Shown here: in pieces, positions 36,151-45,238 of the stretch
How the letters are laid out: every line of letters starts with the position of its first letter
Numbering within the stretch: position 1 is the stretch's first letter
Source of the DNA: CAVVVS01 sp963751355
Lineage (GTDB): Bacteria > Bacteroidota > Ignavibacteria > Ignavibacteriales > Ignavibacteriaceae
Length of the DNA stretch: 63,963 bases
Direction: 5' to 3'
Assembly (NCBI GenBank): GCA_963751355.1
Contig: CAVVVS010000064.1
Location: 1 to 63,963, forward strand
The notes under the pieces: model-generated
The model's database searches: none
The model's input: only the letters and a program-made list of their open reading frames with translations
Told to the model about the DNA's origin: nothing
Translations under genes and position numbers: made by a program

Positions 36151-36419
36151 TTTGTCTCAGCCATTTCATCAATTAATTCTCTCATTTTTGGTGTGAGATA
36201 AATTTGGTCAACTCCCAATTCTTTTAAAGCAGCGGAAAGGATCATTGCCTTTCTTTGAAGATTTGCCATTTTATTTATCACAATGACTTTGCTTTCTTTT
36301 AGGATACAATATCCTCCTTTGAAATCACCTTTTTCAAATCGCACTTCCGCACCCAACTGTGCCGCTAAGGACTTTAAATCCTGTATTATTTCTTCAAATT
36401 CCTTTTCCTTTATCTTCAT
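36147..36419 (-). CDS. Conserved small protein of unknown function
   Basis: A 90-residue soluble protein, with an N-terminal helix rich in Glu and Lys, then EVRFEKGDFKGGYCILKESK and a C-terminal helix QIYLTPKMRELIDEM. No catalytic motif or domain is recognised with confidence. It overlaps its neighbours by four bases on both sides, between a membrane protein and aroQ, which strongly supports real translation. A role linked to the neighbours cannot be derived from sequence alone. Confidence 0.75.
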   Translation of the reverse strand: MKIKEKEFEEIIQDLKSLAAQLGAEVRFEKGDFKGGYCILKESKVIVINKMANLQRKAMILSAALKELGVDQIYLTPKMRELIDEMAETK

Positions 36420-36943
36420 AACGCTTTTTTCACTTTTGCTTTAAGTGGTTGGAAGAGAGCAAAGTAAATTATCGAGAAATATGATAATAACTCAATTATA
36501 GGAAATCCGTTTAATTTTTTAAATCTCTCGATGATTAAAGTTAGTGCTGCCGAACTATCGAAATTTTCTACCCCTGTCAAAGCTAAAAATTTATAATCAT
36601 AAGTCATTAAATATACTTCAAAAGGTAGAGTAATAAAAACAATGATGGTTATTATAAAAAGCCAGCCGTTTTGTTTCAAACTGATATTTAATGTTGAAAT
36701 GAAAATTGTAAACGATAAAATCAAAAAAATATATGCTATAAAAGTAATTAATGTTGGTGCATATAATATTTGTAATATACCTGGTAAGTTCTGCCCGTTA
36801 ATAAAAGGTTTCAATTGAAAATTTATTCTTTCAAATAACTGGTACGTTGTAACCAATCGTGTTATATATGCGCCTGTCCAAACTGATGCCGATAAAACTG
36901 ATATGAATAAAAATATTTTGGAACTTGGCTTCAGATTTTTCAT
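36416..36943 (-). CDS. Four-helix integral membrane protein
   Basis: A 175-residue membrane protein with predicted helices near residues 10-30, 55-85, 92-115 and 150-168. Between helices three and four there is a segment LTGVENFDSSAALTLIIERF. It resembles DUF4149-like or other small multi-pass proteins only in layout; I do not assign it. It is the first gene in the overlapping chain that includes aroQ and runs on the minus strand, opposite the divergent ppx gene 39 bases away, so both promoters should share this short gap. Confidence 0.65.
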   Translation of the reverse strand: MKNLKPSSKIFLFISVLSASVWTGAYITRLVTTYQLFERINFQLKPFINGQNLPGILQILYAPTLITFIAYIFLILSFTIFISTLNISLKQNGWLFIITIIVFITLPFEVYLMTYDYKFLALTGVENFDSSAALTLIIERFKKLNGFPIIELLSYFSIIYFALFQPLKAKVKKAL

Positions 36944-36982
36944 AATTTCATTTATTTAATTAAGTTAAAATAAAAAAAAATA

Positions 36983-37912
36983 ATGATTATTGCTTCAATC
37001 GACATTGGTACAAATACAGTCCTTCTATTAATTGCGGAAGTAAATCCCATAACAAAAGAGATTAAGCCGTTATTAAACGAATTCAGAATACCCCGTATCG
37101 GAAAAGGATTAAAATCCGGCGGTTTAATCTCACCTAAAAAAAATAATGAGTTATTAAATATTCTTGAAAGATTTTTAAATATTATTAAAAAATATAATTG
37201 TGAAAAAACATTAATTACAGCAACAAACGCATTCCGGACAGCTGCAAACGGAAAAGAAATTGCGACTCAGATTTACAGAAAATTCAAAGTACTGGTAAAC
37301 ATCATTCAGGGAAATGATGAAGCCAGGTTTTCATTTCTTGGAGCGGTTTCGGGAATTCCAGTAATTAAAAGTACACTAGTAATCGATATAGGAGGCGGAA
37401 GCACCGAATTAATTTTTGGAACGATTGATGAAATTAAATTCAAGAAAAGCTTCCCTGTTGGAGCAGTTTCCGGTACGGAAAAATATTTTCCTCATGATCC
37501 GCCCTCAAAAAAAGACATCGAAAATATTAACGAATTTTTAGATCAAACTTTTTCTTTTTTACAGGAGCATATAAATTTACCCGAAATCAGTATAGCAATA
37601 GCTGGGACACCGACAACACTTGCCTGTATCAAAATGAATTTAAAAGAATTCGATGAAGAAAAAATTGAGGGAAGCATTTTATACCGGAATGAAATACATA
37701 AATTGATTTTAAATCTTTCAGAATTATCTTCTTACAAGATTAAGGAGAAATACAAATCGATTGTAGAAGGACGGCAAGATATCTTATTAAGCGGCACTCT
37801 TATTCTATATAAAATAATGGAGATAATAGATATCGATAAAGTAACAGTTAGCACTAAAGGTATTAGATACGGCGCAATAGTTGACTACTTGAATCAAACA
37901 TTCAAGGATTAG
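36983..37912 (+). CDS. Ppx/GppA exopolyphosphatase-guanosine pentaphosphatase family protein
   Basis: A 309-residue actin-fold phosphatase. The phosphate-1 motif ASIDIGTNTVLLLI lies at residues 4-17, the catalytic region FRTAANG near 83-90, the second phosphate motif VIDIGGGSTELIF near 134-146 and IAGTPTTLACI near 206. The length is that of the short form without C-terminal HD domain. Substrate could be polyphosphate or pppGpp. It converges with nadB (11-base 3' overlap) and diverges from the aroQ operon. Confidence 0.9.
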   Translation: MIIASIDIGTNTVLLLIAEVNPITKEIKPLLNEFRIPRIGKGLKSGGLISPKKNNELLNILERFLNIIKKYNCEKTLITATNAFRTAANGKEIATQIYRKFKVLVNIIQGNDEARFSFLGAVSGIPVIKSTLVIDIGGGSTELIFGTIDEIKFKKSFPVGAVSGTEKYFPHDPPSKKDIENINEFLDQTFSFLQEHINLPEISIAIAGTPTTLACIKMNLKEFDEEKIEGSILYRNEIHKLILNLSELSSYKIKEKYKSIVEGRQDILLSGTLILYKIMEIIDIDKVTVSTKGIRYGAIVDYLNQTFKD

Positions 37913-39527
37913 TATTTTGTAATATTGTATCCTTCGGCTGTCCGGAAGAAAGGCTGTCGGGATAATCGAGCGTGTAATGCAAGCCCCGGCTTTCATGCCT
38001 CAGTTTTGCTGATTTTATTATCATGTGAGCACAGGCTATTATATTTCGGAGTTCTAAAAATTTCTCGAAAACTTTTGTCCTCTTGTATAAATTTTCCGTT
38101 TCAATATAAATATTATGGATTCTTCTAGCCGCCCTTTCCAATCTTAAATCGGATCTAACAATACCGACATAATCCCACATTATTTGCTTTACTTCTTTAT
38201 AACTGTGTGTAATCAGTACTTTTTCATCTGACGATAATGTACCGGTATCATCCCATTCAGGGATCGAAGGAATCTTCTGAGAGTAATGTTTCAAAAATAC
38301 TTCTATATTATTAGTTGCTCTATGTGAGAAAACTACTGCTTCCAAAAGCGAGTTGCTTGCAAGCCTGTTTGCACCATGTACACCGGTCATTGTCACTTCA
38401 CCACAAGCAAAAAGACCGCGCAATGAAGTTGCAGCAGATGCATCTACGACTATTCCACCGCATGCATAATGAGCTGCCGGTACAACAGGAATATAATCTT
38501 TTGAAATATCGATACCTCTTTTCAGGCATGTATTATAAATGTGAGGAAAATGCTCAATGATTTCATCCTTAGGTTTATGAGTTATATCCAGATTAACATA
38601 TTCCTCTCCACTTTTTTTCAATTCATTATCTATTGCTCTTGCAACGATATCTCTGGGAGCCAATTCTTTTCTTTCGTCATATTTATCCATGAATGCAGTA
38701 CCGTCCATCGTACGTAGAATTCCCCCGAAGCCGCGAACTGCTTCGGAAATTAAAAATGAACGTGATTTGAATTGTTCTTCCCCGTTCGGTACATATAGTG
38801 AAGTCGGATGAAACTGAATAAATTCCATATTTCCAATTCGTGCTCCCGCCCTGTACGCCATTGCAAAACCGTCTCCAGTTGCAATTGAAGGATTTGTGGT
38901 GTGCAGGTAAACTTGTCCGAGTCCACCCGTAGCAAGTACTGTTGCTTTGGCACTTATTTTTAGAACTTCTCCGCTGCCACAATCCAAAACATAAGCACCC
39001 CAGCAATTTCTATTGTTTAACTGTTGATCTTTCAACTGATGGACATTGTGCTCAGTTATTAAATCAATTGCTAAAGTGTTCTCTATAATTTTGATATTTT
39101 CCTTTGAGTTGACTTCGTCAATTAAAGCTCTTTCTATTTCTCTTCCGGTTAGATCGGCAGCGTGTAAGATTCGCGGCTTAGAATGTCCTCCTTCCCGTGC
39201 CAAATCCCATTTACCATTTTTTCTGGTAAATTTAGTTCCGATTTCAATCAAGTCATTTATTCTTTCCGGTCCTTCTTTTACCAATATTTCAACCGTATCC
39301 CTGTGGCACAATCCTGCTCCCGCAATTAGAGTATCGTTAATATGACTTTCGAAAGTATCAAGGGGATCAATTACAGAAGCTATGCCTCCCTGTGCATAGT
39401 TCGTATTAGATTCGGATTTATCCTTTTTGGTTACCAATAAAACATCGGCAAATTCCGAGATTTTTAATGCTGTAAATAATCCCGCAATTCCGCTGCCGAT
39501 AACAAGGACATCTGTATTAATTTCCAT
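37902..39527 (-). CDS. nadB: L-aspartate oxidase
   Basis: A 541-residue FAD flavoenzyme that oxidises L-aspartate to iminoaspartate for NAD biosynthesis. The FAD-binding motif VLVIGSGIAGLFTALK starts at residue 7, NYAQGGIAS is near 44, EFIQFHPTSLY near 236 and HAACGG-like PAAHYACGG near 352, with GVHGANRLASNS near 383. The C-terminal helical domain is complete. It is the last gene of a run from parA, three bases after a truncated aminotransferase. No nadA or nadC lies in the window. Confidence 0.94.
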   Translation of the reverse strand: MEINTDVLVIGSGIAGLFTALKISEFADVLLVTKKDKSESNTNYAQGGIASVIDPLDTFESHINDTLIAGAGLCHRDTVEILVKEGPERINDLIEIGTKFTRKNGKWDLAREGGHSKPRILHAADLTGREIERALIDEVNSKENIKIIENTLAIDLITEHNVHQLKDQQLNNRNCWGAYVLDCGSGEVLKISAKATVLATGGLGQVYLHTTNPSIATGDGFAMAYRAGARIGNMEFIQFHPTSLYVPNGEEQFKSRSFLISEAVRGFGGILRTMDGTAFMDKYDERKELAPRDIVARAIDNELKKSGEEYVNLDITHKPKDEIIEHFPHIYNTCLKRGIDISKDYIPVVPAAHYACGGIVVDASAATSLRGLFACGEVTMTGVHGANRLASNSLLEAVVFSHRATNNIEVFLKHYSQKIPSIPEWDDTGTLSSDEKVLITHSYKEVKQIMWDYVGIVRSDLRLERAARRIHNIYIETENLYKRTKVFEKFLELRNIIACAHMIIKSAKLRHESRGLHYTLDYPDSLSSGQPKDTILQNTNP

Positions 39528-39530
39528 TAT

Positions 39531-39911
39531 CTACTCTTTTGATTTAATATTATTTTCTTTTCTCCGTATTAATATTATAGCCCCTTCAACTGATTCCGTA
39601 CCGCTGTTGCTGAGAAATATTTTCGACATTCCCGAGTGTTTAATTAACAACTCGACGAATTTTATTTGTGTGCGTGTAATGTAATTTTTAGATAGATGAG
39701 CAAATTTAGCAATTTGTCCGGAAACTGTTTTTACAATTTTCGGATGTGAATAGCCTAGAGTATTCACAGCTAAACCGGAAAAAAAATCAAGGTAAGAATT
39801 TCCTTGTTTATCAAATAAATATACTCCTTGTCCATATTCGATTTCAATAGGGATTCGGTTGTAAGTCGGCAGGAATAGTTTATGTTCTAATTTGAAAATT
39901 TCGCTGCTCAT
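39531..39911 (-). pseudogene. Truncated class III aminotransferase (N-terminal fragment)
   Basis: The 126-residue frame matches only the N-terminal third of acetylornithine/ornithine-type aminotransferases: GVYLFDKQGNSYLDFFSGLA (residues 30-49), LGYSHPKIV and IFLSNSGTESVEGAI (about 98-112). A full enzyme has about 390-400 residues. The PLP lysine and the whole large domain are absent; the frame ends with IRRKENNIKSKE and stops, and nadB starts three bases later. A 3' deletion during genome decay is the simplest reading. It might still be translated, since its frame is intact. Confidence 0.8.
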
Positions 39912-39924
39912 AATTATTATTTAC

Positions 39925-40632
39925 TTAAATTAAAAATTTTGTAGCCGCAAAATAAATCAAAAAATACAAAGATCCGTTGAAAATTATTGCTGTTGTAGCA
40001 GCGTAGATAACACTCTTAGTTTGCGCATACATAGCAAATATGGATAAAACTAGACTCCATAGCAGTACAAGTGCCTCAAAAGCTGTAAGTGCATAAGCCA
40101 GGCTTCCTTTTATAATAAAGGGCGAAGGATTGAATGAAAACAAATAGCTACCGAAAAGAATTAACTCTATCGGGAATAATAAAATCAAACCAAAAACATA
40201 AGGGAAAAAGCTATAAGTAAATATTGAATAATTGTCACGTATGCGAGTGGTTATACCAAACATTTTATTTATAAAAAACAATAGAATTGAAAAAATGAGA
40301 ACAAAAAGAATAAACAACCCGGCTGCAAATAAAAGATGGATGTAAAAATTATGATAGGCATTTTCATTCTTGGAGACAAAAACAGAAATAAACATCGCAT
40401 CTATTAAAATTTTAACCGATGCGAGAACAGTGATTAAAAGAATGAAATTTTTGTGCTCTGCTCTTACAATTACCCTAAATCCTTCAACCGGGGATTCGAT
40501 TAATTTGCCCAATATTTGCCAAAGATCAATGTTGAAAATACGATCCTGAAGATATGATTCACACTGTTTACAAATATATTTGAAGTAGGGATTTTCTGCT
40601 TTGCAATTTTGGCATACGATTGTATTTTTCAT
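39925..40632 (-). CDS. Zinc-ribbon plus Yip1-like membrane protein
   Basis: A 235-residue protein. Two CxxC pairs at the N-terminus, CQNCKAENPYFKYICKQC (residues 7-24), form a zinc ribbon. Five hydrophobic helices (about 63-85, 98-122, 140-160, 180-200, 205-230) follow, with SPVEGFRVIVRAEH as the cytoplasmic lead-in typical of Yip1-domain proteins. The family function in bacteria is unknown. It lies between DUF5683 and the truncated aminotransferase, five bases after the former, in the parAB operon. Confidence 0.7.
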   Translation of the reverse strand: MKNTIVCQNCKAENPYFKYICKQCESYLQDRIFNIDLWQILGKLIESPVEGFRVIVRAEHKNFILLITVLASVKILIDAMFISVFVSKNENAYHNFYIHLLFAAGLFILFVLIFSILLFFINKMFGITTRIRDNYSIFTYSFFPYVFGLILLFPIELILFGSYLFSFNPSPFIIKGSLAYALTAFEALVLLWSLVLSIFAMYAQTKSVIYAATTAIIFNGSLYFLIYFAATKFLI

Positions 40633-40637
40633 AATTA

Positions 40638-41141
40638 TTAAAAATTTATTTGTAAATCGAGCATTGGCGTATTTGTTCTGATATTCTCTTTTACATTAAA
40701 ATCGAAAAGTTCAGCATCCACGTAAGCATCCACTAAATTAAGAACATAAGTCAATCCCAGATAAATAGCAAACAAATCTCTTTGATCGCGGTAAAAGTCC
40801 CTGTTAGTTTTTAAAGTTAAATTTTGATTTTTAAGATAAGCATCGCGGAATACTTTATAATTATTATTATTCTGAATCCAGCCGTAAACCAGCCATCCGG
40901 CGATTCCCCAAATTACAGGAGCTTTTAGATAAGAATGGTTATAAATTTGCCCCCATCCGGGAATAACTGCGCTTCTGAGTACGGCGCCCAAGGGGGATTT
41001 TTGCATCACAAAGAGAGTATCATTTTGGGTACTATCAGCATTTTGGGGTAAATTCTGCTGGGCATATGAAGCAGACAGAAGAATAAATGCCAGAAATGCT
41101 ACATTAATTATACGTATCACTAATCGTATGAAATAATTCAA
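40638..41141 (-). CDS. DUF5683 membrane/periplasmic protein
   Basis: A 167-residue protein starting MNYFIRLVIRIINVAFLAF. The N-terminal helix and ASYAQ resemble a signal peptide. The core SPLGAVLRSAVIPGWGQIYN followed by a second helix and the YKVFRDAYLK and DLFAIYLGLTYVLNLVDAY segments match DUF5683, a family common in Bacteroidota and of unknown role. I choose TTG at 41141 because GGAG lies seven bases upstream, although it gives a 38-base overlap with parB. A longer reading from 41177 has no ribosome site. Confidence 0.75.
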   Translation of the reverse strand: MNYFIRLVIRIINVAFLAFILLSASYAQQNLPQNADSTQNDTLFVMQKSPLGAVLRSAVIPGWGQIYNHSYLKAPVIWGIAGWLVYGWIQNNNNYKVFRDAYLKNQNLTLKTNRDFYRDQRDLFAIYLGLTYVLNLVDAYVDAELFDFNVKENIRTNTPMLDLQINF

Positions 41142-42051
41142 ATAATCGCTCCAATTCGTCATCGGAATAAAACTCAATTACAATTTCCCCGGAGCCGTCA
41201 TTTTTTTGCTTACAAATAACTTTTGTACCAAATGCCTTTCTCAATTTATCTTCAACATCACTCAAATTAGCGGAGGCAATATTACTTTTGGGTGAGAACT
41301 TAATCTGGGAGTTCCTATCACCAGGCTCAATTAATAATTTTTTAACAAGCTGCTCTACTTTACGAACCGAGAGATTTCCGTCTTTAATCTTTCGCAAAGC
41401 CTCAAGCTGCAAACGTTCGCTAGGTAAATTGATTAAAGCCCTTGCATGCCCCGAGGAGATATCCTCATTTATTAGACTATCTTGTATTTCCTTGGGCAGT
41501 TTCAGTAATCTTATTGAATTAGCAATTGTAGTTCTGTCTTTTCCTACACTTTCGGCAATTTGTTCCTGGGTTAAGTTACACTCTTCCATTAATCTTTTAT
41601 ATGCAAAACCAATTTCAATTGGATTTAATTTTTCACGCTGAATATTTTCAATCAGAGCCATTGCAAGCATTGTTTCATTGGAATCGACTTTAATTATATA
41701 AGCCGGAATGTCTTTATAGCCGATATCTTTACATGCTTTTAATCTTCTTTCTCCCGAAATCAGTTCGTATCGGTTTTCCTCAATTCTCCTGACGGTTATT
41801 GGTTGTATAAGTCCGTTAGAAAGGATTGATTTTTTCAATTCCTCCAAGGCTTCGGGTTCAAAGTTCTTTCTCGGCTGGAAAGGATTTGGTTGGATAAGAT
41901 CGACCGGAATTCTTGCAAGTACATCTACTTGTTTGCCGTCATCTTTTTTTATTTCGGTATAATGAGTTACCGAACTGCTGCTTCCTTGATATTTTTGTGG
42001 ATTTATTAATGCATCCAATCCTCGTCCTAATCCCGGTTTCACTTTGCTCAT
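41104..42051 (-). CDS. parB: Chromosome partitioning protein ParB
   Basis: A 315-residue parS-binding CTP-dependent clamp. The N-terminal GRGLDALI (about 8-15) is the ParA-interacting peptide. The ParB/Sulfiredoxin-like domain carries PFQPRKNFEPEAL (about 57-69) and GERRLKACKDIGY (about 99-111), followed by a helix-turn-helix (QEQIAESVGKDRTTIANSIR, about 156-175) and a C-terminal dimerisation region. It lies four bases after parA. No parS palindrome is seen close by. Confidence 0.95.
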   Translation of the reverse strand: MSKVKPGLGRGLDALINPQKYQGSSSSVTHYTEIKKDDGKQVDVLARIPVDLIQPNPFQPRKNFEPEALEELKKSILSNGLIQPITVRRIEENRYELISGERRLKACKDIGYKDIPAYIIKVDSNETMLAMALIENIQREKLNPIEIGFAYKRLMEECNLTQEQIAESVGKDRTTIANSIRLLKLPKEIQDSLINEDISSGHARALINLPSERLQLEALRKIKDGNLSVRKVEQLVKKLLIEPGDRNSQIKFSPKSNIASANLSDVEDKLRKAFGTKVICKQKNDGSGEIVIEFYSDDELERLFELFHTISDTYN

Positions 42052-42055
42052 GTTT

Positions 42056-42835
42056 TTAGTTATGTTGATTATTATTTAGTGAATTTCTCTCTAAGAGTTC
42101 ATTTGCCAATGCAATATAATTTTTTGAACCGGTAGAAATAGCATCATAAAGTATAACCGGTTTTCCATAGCTCGGGGCCTCGGAAATCCTTACATTCCTG
42201 TGAATAATCGTATCAAATACTTTATCACCAAAATACTTTTTTACTTCATCAGCAACTTGCTGCGATAGTCTCAAACGAATATCAAACATTGTTAATAAAA
42301 CGCCTTCTATAGTTAGTTTATTATTAAAATGTTCCCTAACTATATTTATGGTGTTTAATAATTGACCTAATCCCTCAAGGGCAAAATACTCACATTGCAC
42401 CGGAATTAAAACCGAATCGGAGGCGGTTAGTGAGTTTAGAGTAAGTAGACCCAAGGACGGCGGACAATCAATTATAATATAATCGTAATTTTTACGAATT
42501 TTGCCAATTATATTTCTCAGTAGTCGTTCCCTCTCGGGCATATCCACCATTTCGATTTCTGCCCCAACTAAATTTATGTTGGACGGTAAAACATCCATAA
42601 AAGGCATATATGAATTAACTATTACATTATCGGCTTCGTTTTCACCTATAAGTACTTCGTAAATAGAAGGTGTATGATTACTGATACTCAATCCGGAAGA
42701 TGAATTTGCCTGAGGGTCAATATCAATTAATAATGTTTTCTTTTCAGCAGCAGCTAACGAAGAAGAAAGATTAATTGCGGTAGTAGTTTTACCTACTCCC
42801 CCTTTCTGGTTAGCAATGGAAATAACTTTTGCCAT
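42056..42835 (-). CDS. parA: Chromosome partitioning ATPase ParA/Soj
   Basis: A 259-residue Walker-type ATPase. The deviant Walker A KGGVGKTTT (residues 10-18), IDIDPQANSS (37-46) and a Walker B IIIDCPPSLGLLTLN (about 118-132) are present. It lacks the extra N-terminal DNA-binding domain of plasmid type Ib partners, so this is the chromosomal Soj type. It drives origin segregation with ParB. The 165 bases upstream contain no gene; the operon runs on to DUF5683, Yip1-like protein and nadB. Confidence 0.95.
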   Translation of the reverse strand: MAKVISIANQKGGVGKTTTAINLSSSLAAAEKKTLLIDIDPQANSSSGLSISNHTPSIYEVLIGENEADNVIVNSYMPFMDVLPSNINLVGAEIEMVDMPERERLLRNIIGKIRKNYDYIIIDCPPSLGLLTLNSLTASDSVLIPVQCEYFALEGLGQLLNTINIVREHFNNKLTIEGVLLTMFDIRLRLSQQVADEVKKYFGDKVFDTIIHRNVRISEAPSYGKPVILYDAISTGSKNYIALANELLERNSLNNNQHN

Positions 42836-43000
42836 TAAAGATAAAATAATTTAAATAAAAATTTTTAATTTTTCATCTAATTTAATATATAGATGACAGA
42901 GATGTAAAATACATATTATTATCGTACAAATACAAAAATTCTTAAAATATTTTTACAAATATGATAGATTTATGTTAATTAATTAATCTTCGGAAACATG

Positions 43001-43678
43001 TTAAATTTCTATATTTTCTCCAAATTTCATAACTCTGCATTTTAATCCTGTTGCTTCAACTTTTTCCTTAAATTCAGCGGGATCCGCGTTTATTAGCGGG
43101 AAAGTATTATAATGCATTGGAATAACTAATTTTGGATGAACTAATTCTGCAGCTTTTACCGCATCGGTAATTCCCATTGTAAAATTATCGCCAATAGGCA
43201 ACAGCATGCAATCAACCGGGTGCATTTCACCAATGAGTTTCATATCGTAGAATAAACCGGTGTCTCCTGTGTGATAGATACATTTATCGTCAATAGTTAA
43301 AAGAACTCCTGCCGGTTCGCCAGCATACTGATTATCAGGTGTTTTAGAACCGTGATGAGCTATGGTGAACTTAACCCGTCCAAAATCAAAATTATAACCT
43401 CCTCCAATATGCATATTATGTGCATTAAACCCTTTTGAACTGCAATAATCTGCAAGTTCATTGACACAAATAAATGTAGAATTACATCTTTTACCTATCT
43501 TAAAAGCATCTCCCAGATGATCACCGTGTGCATGAGTAAGTATTATATAGTCGGCATCAACTTCATCCGATTTAACTGGAGATGTCGGGTTATCGTCCAG
43601 GAAAGGATCGATTAAAATTTTTTTACCATTGTTACTTATAATTTGAAATGCAGAGTGTGAAAAATATTTCAGATTCAT
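43001..43678 (-). CDS. UPF0173-type metal-dependent hydrolase, MBL fold
   Basis: A 225-residue MBL-fold protein of the UPF0173/UlaG-like group. The metal motif HAHGDHLGD lies near residues 50-58, further ligands at TIAHHGSK (about 105) and YHTGDTG (about 135-141), and a final MHYNTFP near 190. AGGAG precedes the ATG. The substrate of the family is unknown. It is a single gene, between parA and the folP - cdaA - glycosyltransferase group. Confidence 0.88.
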   Translation of the reverse strand: MNLKYFSHSAFQIISNNGKKILIDPFLDDNPTSPVKSDEVDADYIILTHAHGDHLGDAFKIGKRCNSTFICVNELADYCSSKGFNAHNMHIGGGYNFDFGRVKFTIAHHGSKTPDNQYAGEPAGVLLTIDDKCIYHTGDTGLFYDMKLIGEMHPVDCMLLPIGDNFTMGITDAVKAAELVHPKLVIPMHYNTFPLINADPAEFKEKVEATGLKCRVMKFGENIEI

Positions 43679-43776
43679 AACTTCTCCTATTTTTATTAGG
43701 TAATAACATCAAAAAAGTATTTTCTTAAGATTAGTTCAATTGCATAAATAAACCTTATAAACATTGATAAAAACGA

Positions 43777-44445
43777 CTACATAAATAGTACTTTTATAAA
43801 GCCAATTATTGTATCAAGAGATTGCATTCTACTTTTCTCACCGGCATAAATTGTGGGAACATATGTGAACCCTATTCTAAAATTCTTTTTTATAGCTAAG
43901 ACAATTATCTCACTTTCCGCTTCGAAACCCGGGAATTTAGTTTGAACACTGTTAAATATTTCCGTTCTATATGCTCTGAAACCTGATTGGCTGTCGCTTA
44001 TTTTTTGTTTGGTTTTTAAACTTAATAAAAAAGACGTTAAACGATTACTGATTATTCTATGAAAAGGCATATTTTTAAAATTCGATAAGCGATTTCCGAT
44101 CACAATATCGTAATTCTTTAATTCTGTGACAAGTGAAGGAATGTAATCAGGAAGATGCTGGAAATCTGCGTCAATTGTTATTGTTATATCATATCCATTA
44201 TTTAGGCTTTCCTTAAATCCCTCATTTAAAGCATATCCTTTTCCCCGGTTGGGTAAATAACTGATTAATTTTACTCTTTTGCTTTGTTTTACTAGTGTTT
44301 CAGAATTATCTGTGGAGCCGTCATTAACGGCAATAACATAATCGACGTAAGCGAGGCATTGGGCAATAATTTTATTAATGTGGACAGATTCATTGTAGAA
44401 CGGGATTACCGCACACGTTTTACTTCTGCTTGACGTACTGTTCAA
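43777..44445 (-). CDS. Family 2 glycosyltransferase (dolichol-phosphate-mannose synthase-like)
   Basis: A 222-residue GT-A enzyme: CAVIPFYNESVHINKII (11-27), VNDGSTDNSETLVK (39-52) and the metal-binding TIDADFQHLPDYI (about 92-104), followed by QSGFRAYR. No membrane helices, so it is of the catalytic-domain-only type, such as enzymes that load a polyprenyl carrier. TTG start at 44445 is supported by GGAGAGG five bases upstream, giving a 26-base overlap with cdaA. The acceptor is unknown. Confidence 0.87.
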   Translation of the reverse strand: MNSTSSRSKTCAVIPFYNESVHINKIIAQCLAYVDYVIAVNDGSTDNSETLVKQSKRVKLISYLPNRGKGYALNEGFKESLNNGYDITITIDADFQHLPDYIPSLVTELKNYDIVIGNRLSNFKNMPFHRIISNRLTSFLLSLKTKQKISDSQSGFRAYRTEIFNSVQTKFPGFEAESEIIVLAIKKNFRIGFTYVPTIYAGEKSRMQSLDTIIGFIKVLFM

Positions 44446-45238
44446 AAATACCTCTCCATCCTTTAACCATGGGTGATTTGAATGAATCTGACAATCTTCT
44501 GCGCAATGCTTCTTTAGATAAACCCTTGGTGAGATGCCCGTCTTCTGCTATTGAAATACCGCCGGTTTCTTCAGATACTATAACGCTGATTACGTCTGCT
44601 TGTTCCGTAATTCCCAAACCGGCTCTATGCCTCATACCTAATGATTCTCCATTTACAGTAGTAGTTGTTGACAACGGTAAAGTACATCTTCCCGCTTCAA
44701 TAACATTATTTTTAATAATAACGGCACCGTCATGCATCGGAGAACGAGGGAAGAAAATGTTTGTAAGTAACGCAACACTCAATTTGGCATCCATAATTTC
44801 GCCTGTTTCGGTATAGCCTCTAATACCGGTTGATCGTATTATGACCATTAGAGCACCGTGCTGATGCTGGGATAATTCGAATGCGGCGTCTGCAATAATT
44901 GAGGCTGATTGGGGTGATTCGGATTTTACAAACATTCTGAAAAAAGGATTATGTGCTACTATTACCAGTAAACGGCGAATTTCCGGTTGAAACAGGATAA
45001 CAAATGCTATTACCCAAATATCGGTTATCAATTTTAATAAAAAGCTTAATACCCTCAAATTTGCAGCCTTCGCTACAAAGGAAAGGAATAGAATTATCAT
45101 TAAGCCGACAAAAATCTGTGATGCTATCGTCCCTTTCAAAAGCGTATATAATTTATAAATTATAAACGAGACGATAATAATATCGATTAAATCGCTGAAG
45201 GTAATAGTTAAAAAGCCTATCCGAAATAAATCAAACAT
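44420..45238 (-). CDS. cdaA: Membrane diadenylate cyclase CdaA (c-di-AMP synthase)
   Basis: A 272-residue enzyme that makes cyclic di-AMP from two ATP. Three hydrophobic helices (about 13-35, 40-58 and 68-84) anchor it, and the DAC domain follows with the catalytic motif HDGAVII (DGA at 170-172) and RHRAGLGI (RHR at 203-205). Both key motifs are intact. It starts one base inside the folP stop (TAATG) and is coupled to it, an arrangement also seen elsewhere in Bacteroidota. No c-di-AMP phosphodiesterase lies in the window. Confidence 0.95.
   Translation of the reverse strand: MFDLFRIGFLTITFSDLIDIIIVSFIIYKLYTLLKGTIASQIFVGLMIILFLSFVAKAANLRVLSFLLKLITDIWVIAFVILFQPEIRRLLVIVAHNPFFRMFVKSESPQSASIIADAAFELSQHQHGALMVIIRSTGIRGYTETGEIMDAKLSVALLTNIFFPRSPMHDGAVIIKNNVIEAGRCTLPLSTTTTVNGESLGMRHRAGLGITEQADVISVIVSEETGGISIAEDGHLTKGLSKEALRRRLSDSFKSPMVKGWRGIFEQYVKQK

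Noticed and set aside
40638..41177. Longer DUF5683 reading starting at 41177
   Set aside because: It lacks a ribosome site and would overlap parB by 74 bases; TTG 41141 has GGAG seven bases upstream and gives a normal signal peptide.
42836..43000. Possible parS site near parA
   Set aside because: No TGTTTCACGTGAAACA-like palindrome can be found here or elsewhere in the window by eye.
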